NCBI GenBank assembly: GCA_029204225.1
Contig: CM055100.1
Coordinates: forward strand, 4,665,737-4,729,736
Source: Diphasiastrum complanatum
Lineage: Eukaryota > Streptophyta > Lycopodiopsida > Lycopodiales > Lycopodiaceae
Direction: 5' to 3'
Length of the DNA stretch: 64,000 nucleotides
How positions within the stretch are numbered: position 1 is the stretch's first letter; each line of letters opens with the position of its first letter. Below, piece by piece: positions 46,924 through 59,552 of the stretch. A program made the position numbers and the translations under genes. The notes under the pieces were generated by a model. That model was not told the DNA's origin and searched no databases. It was given only the letters and a program-made list of their open reading frames with translations.

Positions 46924-48399
46924 CTATGTTCGATTATTGATCTGGTAAATGTCATGGTCATGTAGAAGTTCACAAGGAACTTCTTGATTGAGCAGCAAAT
47001 TTAGCTGTTGGTTGCTATGGTGCTCGTGTGGTGTTGTCATGAGAATCCTATCGTGATTCATAATTGATGTGTCAGGCAGGTAGGATCTTACTTGGTTGTT
47101 TTGGGCAGTCTTTAAAACTATGTTCCTTGGCAGAGTCGGGACACTCGGCGTGGTACTTGGCCTTGACTGGACAATCAACCATGAAGTGGCCGGTTTTACC
47201 ACAGATGAAACATTTGTTGTTCAATGGCCCTTGCTAATGGCATAGTCATCTTGTATGGCTAGCGGTTTGGGACTTTTTGGTATATATTTGTGGTAATGTG
47301 AGGAATGTCCAGGTTGTGACGGTTGGTCTTCATATTGTTGAATGGCATGTGCTTGGATGTGCTGATATGAAGGACAAGCATCAATAGGATGCGTAGCCCA
47401 GCAATGTGGGCACCAGATGGATTTTCGTCTATAAGGTACTTGTGCATGGTTTGATTGACCAGGCATACTACGTTGGATAGACTTCAAGGGATTTTGAAAC
47501 TCATTGGTGAGTTTCTCCATCTGTAATTGGTGTTGCTTATTAAGCAACTCCAACTGGGATTTTCAAAGCTGATCTTGGGTATCCTCGATCGGCTTTGACT
47601 CGTGGATAGGAGCACGGGGTGCTCTCCTTTCTCTGGATTCATCAATATCTGATCCTTCATCTTCTTCCTTGATGGCATCAGACATAGCTAACTTTAGACT
47701 CGTATATTCATTATTGGATTTAAGCTCGCGTCTGATCCATCTTGGAAGGCTGACTAAAAACCAGATGATGAGCATTTGTTCATAGGGTTGTTCTTGTACT
47801 TGATATTTTAAGCGCTTGAAACGCTCAATATAGTCTCGTACGCGTTCATCTTTTGCCATCTTGATGCTACTCAATTTGACAAAAGGACTCTCTATCAAAT
47901 GAAATGGCCTAAAACAATTGATAAAGGACTGTTTCAAAACTGACCAGTCTGTCTTATCTTCATGATCAAGGTTAAAAAACCAATCAAGTGCTTTATCGAT
48001 CATGGTCATAGAAAACAATTGGACCATAGCATCGGGGGATGTTTCGCCATAAACTTCGCACACATTTTCAAAGATTTGCAAGAATCTTTGAGTGTCTGAA
48101 CTATCATCAAACTTTGGTAGATCTAACTTGGGTGTTCTCCTCTCAAGATGAGCTCCGTGAGTGGAAGAAGCTTCATTCAGGTGTGTTCTAGCATGTGATG
48201 TTTCAACATCGTGAGCATGGGTTTGTGCTCTTGAAGACTCAGCTCTATCATATTCTTGTCCCTCGAATGGATTTGTGGATGGCTCATGTATTTGGGACCG
48301 CATTTGATAGAACCTATGACGTCTGATTTGTTCAGCTATAGGAGATGTCATCTCGTATGGATAATTATCATGGATATGAGGAGCAGTAGGTTGGTCCAT
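46924..48399 (-). pseudogene. Ty3/gypsy gag with three zinc knuckles
   Basis: It starts MDQPTAPHIHDNYPYEMTSP at 48397. After a polar N-terminal part comes the Retrotrans_gag core: LDLPKFDDSSDTQRFLQIFE, ALDWFFNLDHEDKTDWSVLK, QSFINCFRPF, VRDYIERFKRLKYQVQEQPY and LPRWIRRELKS. The frame is open for 278 codons to about 47563. After a frame break it has CPHCWATHPIDAC (near 47400), then CFICGKTGHFMVDC (near 47200) and a third Cys/His group ending HSFKDC near 47110. Several breaks lie in the knuckle part. No protease or pol follows in 44560-46923, so this looks like a gag-only, non-autonomous derivative. Confidence 0.85.
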
Positions 48400-48522
48400 T
48401 ATGCACTATCATGTATTTACGTGTTTTGTATGATTCTTTGGGATTTTTGATTTTTTTTTAGGGTTTTTTGTTTTTGTAGGATTTTTTGATTTTTTTTAGG
48501 ATTTTTTTATTTTTGTTTTTTT
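48400..48522 (-). other. A-rich leader upstream of the gypsy gag
   Basis: On the coding strand it is a run of AAAAAATC and AAAACAAAAA-like words. It is cut at 48522/48523 by a copia LTR in the opposite orientation. Confidence 0.6.
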
Positions 48523-50089
48523 TGTTGGGTTAGTAGGGAAGATAAGGGAGAGACTCAGTATGAAAAGACTTCTCTATTGGTATAAGTTTTATTGTTGGAA
48601 TTTTTTTTTGGTGTTCATGTCTTTTTTGGTGTTCATGACTCTAAGGCTCTGGGAAGATGGTGGTTTGGTCAAAATTGCAATAAGGAGTGTCGGACGCAAG
48701 TTATGGAAGTTGGCGTGGAACCAGTCCGGTCGAGATGGGATGTAAGTGATTTGGTCGAGATGGTGTTCAGAGGACTCGGTCGAAATGGCCTTCAAATAGT
48801 CGAGATAGTCACTAGAACCTTCGATCGAGATGGTGTTCAAAAGACTCGGTCGAAATGGACTTCAAATCTGTCGGTCGAAATGGTCGAGATGGTGTTCAGA
48901 AGACTCGGTCGAAATGGCCTTCAAATCCGTCGGTCAAGATAGTTTTCAGAAGACTCAGTCGAAATGGTCATCAGAATTGCTGGTTGAGATGGTCACCAGA
49001 ACCTTTGGTCGAGATGGTCATCAGATCCGTCGGTCGAGATGGTAATCAAACTCGTCAGTCGAGATGGTTACCAGAACCTTCGATCGAGATGGTCACCAGA
49101 TCCGTTGGTCGAGATGGTAACCAAACTCGTCGCTCGAGATGGTCACCAAAACCTTCGGTCGAGATGGTCACCAGATCTGTCGGTCAAGATGGTAACCAAA
49201 CTCGTTAGTTGAGATGGTCACTAGAACCTTCGATCGAGATGGTCACCAAATCCGTCGGTCAAAATGGTAACTAAACTCGTCTGTTGAGATGGTCACCAGA
49301 ACCTTCGGTCGAGATTTCAAGAATAGCTTCAGTCGAGATTGAGTCCAAAATGACTCGGTCGAAATGGGATAAAAAAAAATTCAGTTGAGAAGGCATCTGC
49401 AAGATTCGGTTGAGATACTCCGAAGAACCTTGACGACCACAGAGACACCGCAAGGAAACGATTGTGGTCACATACGATTCACAAAGGACTGTAACAATGA
49501 TGGATCTTCATGGCCCAAGTACCTGGGAAGATCAATGAAGTACCAACATGGAGAACGGACTCCACAGTCGACAACGATGACGATGCACAATTGGAAGCTA
49601 CTAGAATGAGCTTAGCCAGGCTTTTGTGATCAAATGATTAGCATAGACCCCCTTTTTTCTGTTCCTATATAAACGGGATGAATGAGTGAGATGAGTTGGC
49701 TGTTTTGATGCATTAATGTTAGTCATGCAGTAGCAGACACACATTGTCACACAAAAATATATAGAATTAGCAATCTCTAGTTCCTTGTAAGAGAGAATAC
49801 CTCTCTTGCGTTGATGCATTGATCTAGAAAACTTATTTATGAAAATAGAGTTGTGACATTCTATCTTTGGTGTGTAATATATGAATGATTTTGATGCTTG
49901 CTTATAGTAGATATATTTCCATTATTATTAACTATTATCTTTTGTTCACGAACTTAAAACAAATTTGTAGTGTCAGTCTATAGTTTGGAAGAAGATAGGT
50001 CTTAGTGCACAGCAAAATCTATGGTTAAGAGTTCGATTATATCTAGGTAGAATATGAATCAGAATTTCGATTCATCAAAGGTTCCAACA
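48523..50089 (+). repeat. Long copia LTR (about 1.57 kb) containing a tandem array
   Basis: Start TGTTGGGTTAG at 48523, end GTTCCAACA at 50089, one base before a PBS TGGTATCAGAGCC (50091-50103). TGTTGG and CCAACA are inverted ends. A TATA-like CCTATATAAAC lies at about 49663-49673. The U3 part contains the 25-bp tandem repeat at 48740-49330. The left boundary is inferred from the TG motif and the change to the gypsy leader. Confidence 0.65.
48740..49330. repeat. Tandem repeat, 25-bp monomers in 75-bp trimers
   Basis: The monomer is close to TCGGTCGAGATGGTCACCAG plus about 5 bp. Three monomer types (ending AGAACCT, AGATCCG, AAACTCG) alternate regularly from about 48985 to 49310, giving a 75-bp higher-order period. 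The left part (48740-48980) is less regular (GTTCAGAAGACTCGG variants). The array produces an open frame on plus with a 25-residue period, which I regard as a by-product. Confidence 0.85.
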
Positions 50090-50090
50090 A

Positions 50091-50440
50091 TGGTATCAGA
50101 GCCTTAAGGTCCTCAAGCCAGGTTATTCAAACGATGGATTCCATCAGCAACATCCATTGTAAGATATTCATAGTTCTACAGACAACTGGGTCAAATTTTT
50201 TGGCCTAGAAAGTAAAGACTTCTCTCATCTTGAGAGGAGAAGCGCTATGGCCCTGGGTGGATGGCACAAAAGAGATGCCCGCCAACATAGGCAAGGAGCT
50301 TTGCAAGTGAAAAGAAAATAATGACAAAGCTATAGCTGTCACATCTTCTTCCATCGAAGATAGCATCACACTTGATCTTGCATCTATATCTAACGCAAGA
50401 GAGATGTGGGGAGATGCACTCATCACCAGATTTCAGACCA
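50091..50440 (+). pseudogene. Copia PBS and gag N-terminal fragment
   Basis: PBS at 50091-50103. Gag starts at ATG 50134 (MDSISNIHCKIF), then GEALWPWVDGTKEMP, KENNDKAIAVTSSSIEDSIT and NAREMWGDALITRFQ. These words fit the UBN2-type gag of copia. Two in-frame stops are present. It ends at about 50440 against a gypsy LTR part. It belongs with the LTR 48523-50089. Confidence 0.75.
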
Positions 50441-50442
50441 AG

Positions 50443-51001
<559 letters not shown>

Positions 51002-51790
51002 ATGCTCCTGCTGCCAAATGAGTGCTAGTGCCCTGACACTTTGCCTCTGATTGGTCCTTGGGATGATGACAAATCGATGGTGTTGTTGAAGTTTGTAGAG
51101 AGCATAGGTATAGATAGACATGTTGTTTTTTTTTGTGCTCCAGGAAAAGCGTAGATACGAATTCGCTTACATAAAACTCGAGGCTTTAATCAATGATGAT
51201 AAGCAAGAATATGGACTTGCCAGATTTTTAATAATAACCATATGAGTCTAGTGGCCATTCCTGATAACCTTGTTCATCGAAAAATGGATAGTCGACACCA
51301 TCCATCAGAGGATCCCATGATAAGATTGGTTGATATTGATCCCAATAGATTGGCACTGCTTCCCCTAGTGGTATTGTCATGGTGTCTCTCAATTCGTCAT
51401 GTGGATAGGACGTGCTCGCTTGACTGCTTAGTCTATCTAGGTATTTGTGGTATGCTTTAACCTGAAGACTTTCTTCGTCAATCAATCTCACCAATTGAGG
51501 ACAAGGCGTAGACATTGTAGGCATTGGTTCTTGTTGTGCAGTTGGTCTTTTTGGGTTTGAATTCCCTGGATTTGGCCTTTCAAAAACTGTTATACTCGGA
51601 CTTGGAACTGCACCGGTGGTCTATTTCTTTGTGGAACAATTAGACTTTGGTTGGACATTGCCCATCAATGATTTTGGATTTGGTTGGCAATTGTTGACCT
51701 TAGCCTTTTCCTTCCCATTGTCTTGTAGTCTTTAAGACTGCGTGACCATGCTTGCTTGGAAACCTTGTGCCGATTTTCACCAAGAGTTTT
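51002..51790 (-). mobile_element. Interior of a small non-autonomous gypsy element, with gag-like ORF
   Basis: It lies between a PBS (51791-51806) and the partial LTR 50443-51001, about 0.8 kb. On minus, an open frame from about 51620 to 51228 reads PNPGNSNPKRPTAQQEPMPT then TPCPQLVRLIDEESLQVKAY and LDRLSSQASTSYPHDEL. It is polar, and I do not recognise it beyond its position where gag starts. A related fragment is at 43650-43865 on plus. No pol is present. Confidence 0.55.
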
Positions 51791-51806
51791 CCTGACAACG
51801 GCACCA
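51791..51806 (-). other. Gypsy primer binding site
   Basis: On minus it reads TGGTGCCGTTGTCAGG, a one- or two-base variant of the plant gypsy PBS TGGCGCCGTTGCCGGG (tRNA-Asp type). It lies six bases from the LTR end. Confidence 0.8.
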
Positions 51807-51812
51807 AAAAAA

Positions 51813-52176
51813 TGTTGGTCCCTTTCTGTGCCTCCCTAATCAGTTGGATCTAGAGGGCAAAGAAGAAGTTTTGTCATGTAGTAATGGGCTTTGATCCAAT
51901 GGAAAGAGGGCTAAGTGACAAAATAGGAGTGGGGATCTAGACTTGCTAAGGATGTCAATCTTAGTTTCGGATTGGATTTTTGAATAGCCTAGATTGGTGC
52001 GGCGTTCATCTTTGATGATATCTCTCTGTTTAGTTTTTTCTCGGTTTTGTTTATTTGTGCTTATCTAGCTGTTCTTGGATCTAGATCTTCTCCTCTTGAG
52101 GTTGGTCTTCTCAAGGGAGATGAACAGTGAAAGAAAACCTATCTTTGAATCCTATTGATCACTCCGCGATTTTCTT

Positions 52177-52207
<31 letters not shown>

Positions 52208-52610
52208 CGAAAGTGAAACGAACAGAGTTTTATTAGAAAGAGTAGAAGATGATGAAATTCAAGGGAAATGGCTCCCTCTTATAGATTTGAGACGTGAGCC
52301 CCCTTCACTCTAATTGGTTGTTGAAGTTCCATCAAGATCACTATCTTGACCGTCAAGATCACTTTGTGTTTCTTGAGGTCAAGTTGTGTTTCCCAACCTA
52401 AGAACTCACAAAAGCTAAGTTTAAAATACTTTATTGAATAACTGCCCTCCATGGCACTTATTAGCCTAAGGTCCAATGTTGGACTCAGACACGCAGGATG
52501 CCAATTGGTTGTCTATTTCTAATACTTCTATCGTGTAGTGTTTGGGCTTATTGTAGAAGCCTATTGCCATATTATAGAATATTCCATGTCATACCCAGAA
52601 TCGGACAACA
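51813..52610 (-). repeat. Gypsy LTR, full copy (798 bp), with (GA)n
   Basis: On minus it starts TGTTGTCCGATTCTGG and ends GGACCAACA. Ends TGTTG/CAACA. It contains (GA)n at 52177-52205. It is the 5' LTR of the small element to its left. Confidence 0.85.
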
Positions 52611-52615
52611 ATAAA

Positions 52616-53456
<841 letters not shown>

Positions 53457-53473
53457 CCCCGGCATCGGCGCCA
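53457..53473 (-). other. Gypsy primer binding site
   Basis: On minus it reads TGGCGCCGATGCCGGGG, one base after the LTR end CTACA. It fits the tRNA-Asp type PBS of plant Ty3/gypsy elements. Confidence 0.88.
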
Positions 53474-53474
53474 C

Positions 53475-54278
53475 TGTAGTAATAGCCCTCTCGTCTATCA
53501 ACAAGGGTTAGTTCACTGGATAGGCACCTAACTATGCATAGAGGCTACTTTCAGTTAGTTCCCTACTTTTCATCTAACTTTATCACCACTAACACTACTT
53601 CCACTAAATCTACGCTCCTCAACAACCTTCATCATGATTGTAGGTGAAAGGAAAGAGAAGATTAGAAGAGATGGAGAGAGGAGAAGAGAGAAAGAGAGAT
53701 AGAGGGTGAGAGTGGAGGTTAGCTCAAATGCTCCTTATGCTTGCTAATGGAGAAACATTAACTAAGACAACCAATCAACATGAAAATAGAAAGCAAGGGA
53801 AACATAATCAAAAGCATTAGCAAGTAGTGAATAGCAAATGAGGATGCTTCTCTCCAAAAAGTGGTAGAGTTTACTCCTTCTCATTAAGCATGGAAATAGA
53901 GTACAAATGGTGCCTTTTTATAAAATGGGGAAGGCCCTTGCCCCAAAATCCTATTGGCTAATATTTACATTGATCCTATCCATTCATCTTGGACCCAACT
54001 TGATTCAAGGGTCCACAAAAAGTACATTGGAAATCACAAGATTCATGTGAGTCCAAAATTGGACCCAACTCTAAAAAAGAAAACTCTAAGTTTAAAATTG
54101 ACTTTGGGCCTCAAGTTTTATTTTAATTACAAAGGCCCAGGTCTATTTTATGTTATTTACAACTTAAGCTTGCGTGCTCATTGGGCCATGGGCTTATACA
54201 CGCAGGATGCCATGCCCTTGCAACACATTTTATTGGTCGATTTTATTTATTTACAATTCTTCGGGAATACCCCCAACA
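53475..54278 (-). repeat. Gypsy 5' LTR (804 bp)
   Basis: On minus it starts TGTTGGGGGTATTCCCG at 54278 and ends GGGCTATTACTACA at 53475, next to the PBS. Its end part recurs at 37178-37322. The 154-codon ORF on plus at 53954-54418 lies almost wholly inside it and is considered chance. Confidence 0.85.
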
Positions 54279-55139
54279 AATATAATATTGAGAGTTTGCA
54301 TCCATATCTTTGTTCAGCATGGAGAGTGTATGTAACTCTGAGTTATCAGTGTTCTGTCGTGCACATTAAATGGTTAGAGTCGTATGTGCTCTTTGATCCT
54401 CTGTTCGGTACTTACTGACGTACAAAATTCAAATGCTAAAGAACTAAATATTGCTCACTATTTGAGAACACATTGATTTGAAGTGTCTTTTCTTACAGTC
54501 GAACATCCTGTTGTGGTGAAATACCAGTGGATAAACCTAGCATGATAAAAGTCTAAGTCGGTCTATCAAGTATATCAAATTTAATTGAATTTCGAGTGTT
54601 TAACTCGAAATCGAGTCACAATCATTATACGAAAGTGAGATCCAATTTTATCGTTGAACTCCATCTAGAATGTCGATTCACTGATGACTATGATCGACAA
54701 TTTGAGCAATGCTTAGACTATTCATGGATTTAAATGTGGGAATTGCTTGTTTTGAGTTAATAGAACAGATCTATATCAAATTTTTGGTTGATTGATTTTG
54801 ATAGGAAGTATCTTAATTGTCAATGGATTCGAACTGTTAAACTCTTGTTGTGTATGTGGAGTCTATGTATTTCATTAAGAGTTATTTCGAAGCTCTTTGC
54901 TATTTTAATGTTTGGATTCTACACTTGATATTAAGGTAGTACTGGCTGTCTGTTATTTGAATATCTGTCAATAGCTAGGACTTCATCACTTGAAACTTTA
55001 CAAAGTTTGTCATGTACTTTCAGTACATCAGTGCTTTTCAAGACAAGATAATATCGAGTCTGGACAATATGTGAGTAAACAATTTGTGAGTTTCATGAGA
55101 TTTTTTTTCAAATGTAAGTCCGCATAAGTCTAGATAAAG
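54279..55139. other. No gene recognised
   Basis: AT-rich DNA outside the gypsy LTR. No domain or repeat was noted. Confidence 0.5.
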
Positions 55140-55760
55140 TGTGGTCTTATGTACAGTCTAAATGAGTGTGTGTGTAAGCATATGTAAGTACAAGTCTAAG
55201 TGTGTGAATACAAGTCTAATTGTTAATGTCAATAGATGTAAGGTTAAGGTGTACGTGTTAGAACGTATGTGTGTACGTGTTACTGTGCACGTGATTCTGA
55301 TGTGAATAAGGTGGAGGAGACAAAAAAAAATTTGTATTCCCATATTTTGATACATGATCTACACTACCCATTGTCTCACTCATTGGCATTCACTTAGTTC
55401 ACCAAGTGTAAGTGCCAGTGTGGGTTTACGTATATAAGTCCAAGTGTTTTTATATAACTCTACGTGCAAGCGCAGGTAAGTATAAGTAAGAGTGTGAATA
55501 CAGATCTACATGCAAGTATAAGTACGAGTGCGAATACAAATCTACGTGTAAGTGCATGACTACATTAGTGTGTAAGTGCAAGTGTAGGTGTACGTGCACA
55601 TGTGAATATACGTGGGTAAGTGTAAGCAATTGTAATTGTGAGTGTAAATTAGAGTAAGTGCAATTGTATGCATAGGTGTAAGTGGGTAAGTGTTAGTGTT
55701 GTGTGTGTGTAAGTGATCGCAAGTAAGTCTTAGTGCAATCGTTAGCTGGAGTGTGGGTTA
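55140..55760. repeat. Degenerate (GTAAGTRY)-like repeat tract
   Basis: Words of the type GTAAGTGTAAGTG, CAAGTGTAGGTG and AAGTACGAGTGCGAATAC recur at 6- or 12-base spacing in three patches (55160-55300, 55400-55570, 55570-55740). It looks like a decayed GTAAGT/GTGTAA microsatellite. No coding signal. Confidence 0.65.
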
Positions 55761-56261
55761 ATAAGTTAGTGTATTTTTGAGTTCGAAGCGAATATGGTGG
55801 AGGAGATAGAACATAATTGACATACCTAACTTTCGGTACTCGATATATAGTTTCCAATGCCCCACTCACTTTCATTCACTAAGATCTTCATTTGCATCAC
55901 TAACTGCAAGTGCTAGTGTTGGTTTATGTTCAAAACTCAATATCCATTTCTCAAAAAATACATTACTTCCGGATTCGTCGGCTACTGGCGGTGAAGAAAA
56001 TCACTTTTAAGAAAAACGATAGAACACAAACAACAATTGTTTCAAAAATGTGCTATCTAACTCAATCCTCCACACACTCATCGTCAACAAACAACAATCT
56101 TAGACGCTTCCTTGATTTCTCAACACAAACCGTGTCGTATGAATGCTCCATCTCTCTGGCTAAGGGCTTTGCATAGATAGGCAATTTACTGTTATTAAAG
56201 TAGCGATGCATTGCATTAGCCTGAAACATCTTTAAATATCATACAATGAATTTGTTATTAC
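55761..56261. other. No gene recognised
   Basis: Short ORF at 55910-56176 on plus without recognisable features. It may hold the 3' flank of the minus-strand methyltransferase-like gene. Confidence 0.45.
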
Positions 56262-57421
56262 CATCCTTGGAACTCTTCTATGTCCCAGTCATTAATTTGT
56301 TCCTCATCCTCCGCACCTGCTTCTATGTCGTATGTATGGGACGAAGCCATTGGGGTCTCTGTTTGAGTAATTCAATGCAATGAATACGAACATTAAGCTA
56401 TTTAAACAATTGTAAAGTAGTTTGTAACATGAAACAAAATAAGATAGTCCAACTTGATGCTCTCTTAACATGACAAATGAAGACTCCCCAAATGAACCAC
56501 AACAATATTGTATGAATACATTGGCAAGCTCCAATAGAGTAGCCGAAAAATAATAAAGGATGTTAGAAATGTGAAGCGAGACAACAAAGCAAAAAGCAAC
56601 AACTTGATCACATAATGCCCTCACCATATCTCCTGGAAGCCAACTCCAACAAATGTTTGTCCTTCTCCATTGCAATACAGTGCTTGTTTGTGCTAGTAGC
56701 TGCATACAACGAACCACCGCATCCCATGAAGGGGTCTATTAACACTCTGCGCCTGACTTACAACACATCTCCACCAAAAAATGAATGAAATGTGGGCTTT
56801 TTTCAACACCTCCCCGCATACACATATTCCCTGCTGCATCCAACAAATGCTCTGCAGGCGACAAATGGTGAATCCAATGATTTTTTGCACTGTCAAACAA
56901 TGTTGGGTCTACTGAATTACAAGCATTCATTGGGATCAGTGGAGTGTACTCTGATCGACATACGATGCATATACCAAACACGGGCTCTTGTAGAACAATC
57001 CACAAGTTATCACTGTAGTTACAAACTCTTGTGCCTCAAAGAAATGATTCGACATGTAAACAAAAATTAACTTACTTGGATTCCCGAAACAGTGACACCA
57101 AAATCCATGGTGCCACGCAAGATTGTGTACCGCACGACCACAAGTCCAATTCTTTTTGCAAACCTGGTAAATGTGTGGATGTTAGATATGCTCGTGATAC
57201 CCACCATAAGACCAATGTCATCCAAAATAGAAGAAGCAAACATTAGGGCTGCCTCAACCAAGTCATCAGTGATGACATTTCATGAGGGAACAACACCCCT
57301 TGAGCCCTTAGGGATAAACCCTATGGGAAAGTCTAGCAAAACCATGTCGGCACTATACTGGACAAGTTTACCTTTTCTGAACCTATTACCCAAACAAATT
57401 GTCTTCAGGTGGCCCACTATC
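56262..57421 (-). pseudogene. DNA N6-adenine/N4-cytosine methyltransferase-like gene, broken
   Basis: On minus, 57421-57067 reads GHLKTICLGNRFRKGKLVQY, then SADMVLLDFPIGFIPKG (position of motif IV, DPPY, here DFPI), then after one TGA DDLVEAALMFASSILDDIGL and FAKRIGLVVVRYTILRG. A GTAAGT donor follows. The next part (about 57020-56738) has CNSVDPTLFDSAKNHWIHHL and RGGVEKSPHFIHFLVEMC. After a one-base frame change near 56740 comes VLIDPFMGCGGSLYAAT (SAM-binding motif I) and HCIAMEKDKHLLELASRR. An acidic piece DIEAGAEDEEQINDWDIEEF at 56358-56262 is flanked by AG and GT. Order IV then I is that of beta-class MTases. Similar domains occur in plant repeat-associated proteins (from memory). The stop and frame change make it a relic. 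Its N-terminus is cut by the LTR at 57422. Confidence 0.6.
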
Positions 57422-58010
57422 CAAGAAATAAAATCTAATCTACTCTAGGAAAGCTAAAAAACTAATCCACTCTATTATCCACAACCACACACAAAGGATG
57501 GAAGGGCAAGATTATGAATGCATCACTCAAGAAACAAGCATGATCAAGGAGCTCAATGGATGCACCAAACTCGTGGATGCTCTTCTCATTTTAGCATGGA
57601 GTGGGTACATTACACAAAAGCTCCTCTTCTCAAAGAGGGTGTCTCTTAAATAAACAAGAGAGCTCCTTAGGTGGCATCCTAGTGGCATTTCCACATTTCA
57701 CAAATTACAAATGGAATAATGCTCTCCACTAGAGGTCACCATCAAAAGGTGGCTCACCCTACTTTCTTTAAGAGGGGTCTACTTGCATTTATTACATTTG
57801 ACTAGGAATACTAGTTCCTACATGGTCATTCCATCTTCCGGGATTCACCATGAGGCTTACACCATTCTTGCTTGTCATTACTAACTAGCATTCCTCGGCT
57901 CTCAGTCTTCGTTTGTCTCACCTTCTTAGAGACCTCCTCGGTCTAAGGTGAGAGGTACTCTTGGTTAGCTCTGGTCGAGTATCTTGAAGATTCGTCAGAA
58001 TCAGCCAACA
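57422..58010 (-). repeat. LTR-like repeat, copy 2
   Basis: It matches 43962-44559 over its whole length. On minus it starts TGTTGGCTGATTCTGACG. It directly abuts the methyltransferase-like coding sequence at 57421, with no PBS there, so it is a solo LTR or a truncated element. No 5-bp duplication was found. Confidence 0.75.
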
Positions 58011-58723
58011 CATGGATGGCCAACGAATAGATAGGACCAAATAATTCATAAATAATTGGTTGATTGATGTACTGGGAGGACATTCAATTAACTCAAGCAG
58101 TCCCCTTGTCGTCCACTAATTTATAAGCCATCTTTCATTTTAATTAACTAGCTTTCTCCCAACTAGCCGTCCTCACACAAGTTGTTAACTAGCCTTCCCC
58201 CAATAAACTAGGCATTAAATTAATTCGAGAGATTCCCTAATTAACTAATTGTCCCGTAATGATCTAGTCGTCTGGCATGTTAATCAACCCTAACTAGCCG
58301 TCTATCATTCCAATCAACCCTAACTAGCCATCTTTCATTTTAATTAGCTAGACCCGGATTAGATAACTGCCCCCTAATAAACCAGAGGCCTCTCATAATT
58401 AATTGTCCATTAAGAGTCAAGGCTTAGAATCTAGCTTGAGAAGCTATACGAGTTCAGTACAACCTCCATCGTTTACTCTGATCACATCGACTCTATTTTT
58501 AAATAGTCTCCATAAATACACGGAGTTTGACAACAGTGTTGCATTTTTCGCCTGTCAAGAATCTTGTGTAAAAATGCAGTGTTGTCTTTCTCGCATTTTT
58601 TGCCTGACAGAAATTACAAGTAAAAATGCAAAGTCACATTTTTCGCATTTTTCTAAGTGCCTCAAATGTTAAAAAAATGACTTTGGCAAAGTGTGGGGCA
58701 ACCCTAAATCAGAGATAAGGGCA
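58011..58723. other. Degenerate AACTAGCCGTC repeats; no gene
   Basis: Between 58110 and 58400 the words AACTAGCCGTC/AACTAGCCATC, CCAATCAACCCTAACTAG and TTTCATTTTAATTA recur irregularly. It is followed by plain sequence with repeated GCATTTTTCGCATTTTT-like words (58540-58660). Confidence 0.5.
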
Positions 58724-59552
58724 CTGTCAGATTTTTTGCAAAAACTTGACACTTGTCTTTTTGCGACACCTTCGCCTGTGACAATTTTAGTTCATTTTTG
58801 TAGAGTGACGGTTTAAGTTTATTTATGCAGACAGACTGTTTATGGCCGATTTTCACTGCCCATCAACAATCAATTTCTGAACTGGATGAATGCCAACGGA
58901 CACCAGCCAACTGGCAATCGCATTTGATAATTGCTTAGTATATATAGCTGTTCATATTCATACAATTTCAAAATCTAAAGTGATGCATCAACATTGTGAA
59001 TTGTGAAGGGTTGAGTGTTATTACCCGACGCTTCTTGTGCTCTTATCAAGCAGATCATTCACAATCAGAAAGTATTGTTGTTAGCTCTCTATCAAGATTT
59101 CAAGCTTGACTCTCTTGAGCATTCTAGCTCAGTCTTTTAGAGATTTATTTTAGAGTTGCTATTGTGCTACTGCTTATCAACGGAGCTGCTTATTATCAGA
59201 CTTATTCTCAGTTACTCAGAGACAACTTAGAGTGCGTGGTCTCTATCCGCTATTGTTTTGCGCTCATTAGTATTTGATTTTATTTTTTTGAATCAATACT
59301 ATCTTCTTATTGCGTTCAGTATATGTTAGAATGCATGTATCTCTGTATTGCTTTTGTAACTGATAGAAATTGTCTAAGAATTCAATACTTGATGTTTGTC
59401 TATGTAACACTTAGTATCTAGCAATTTCAAAGTTAGTTGCTAAAGATTGAATGTGATTTTCATCACTACTGCTTTGTTCAATTTTTTATAGGCGTAGTCA
59501 TGCATTGGAAGTAGGATGTTTCTGCATTACATTATTCAACCTATTCCCGACA
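58724..59552 (+). repeat. Copia 5' LTR
   Basis: The end CCCGACA at 59552 is fixed by the adjoining PBS TGGTATCAGAGCA (59553-59565). The start TGTCAGATT at 58724 is inferred as the inverted partner. A TATA-like TATATATAGC lies near 58938. Confidence 0.6.

Noticed and set aside
48592-49208. ORFs of 116-117 codons with repeated SVGRDGNQTR-type units
   Set aside because: They follow from the 75-bp period of the tandem array in an LTR; no start context or independent coding evidence.
53954-54418. 154-codon ORF on plus
   Set aside because: It lies almost wholly inside a gypsy LTR of opposite orientation and has no recognisable domain; judged a chance ORF.
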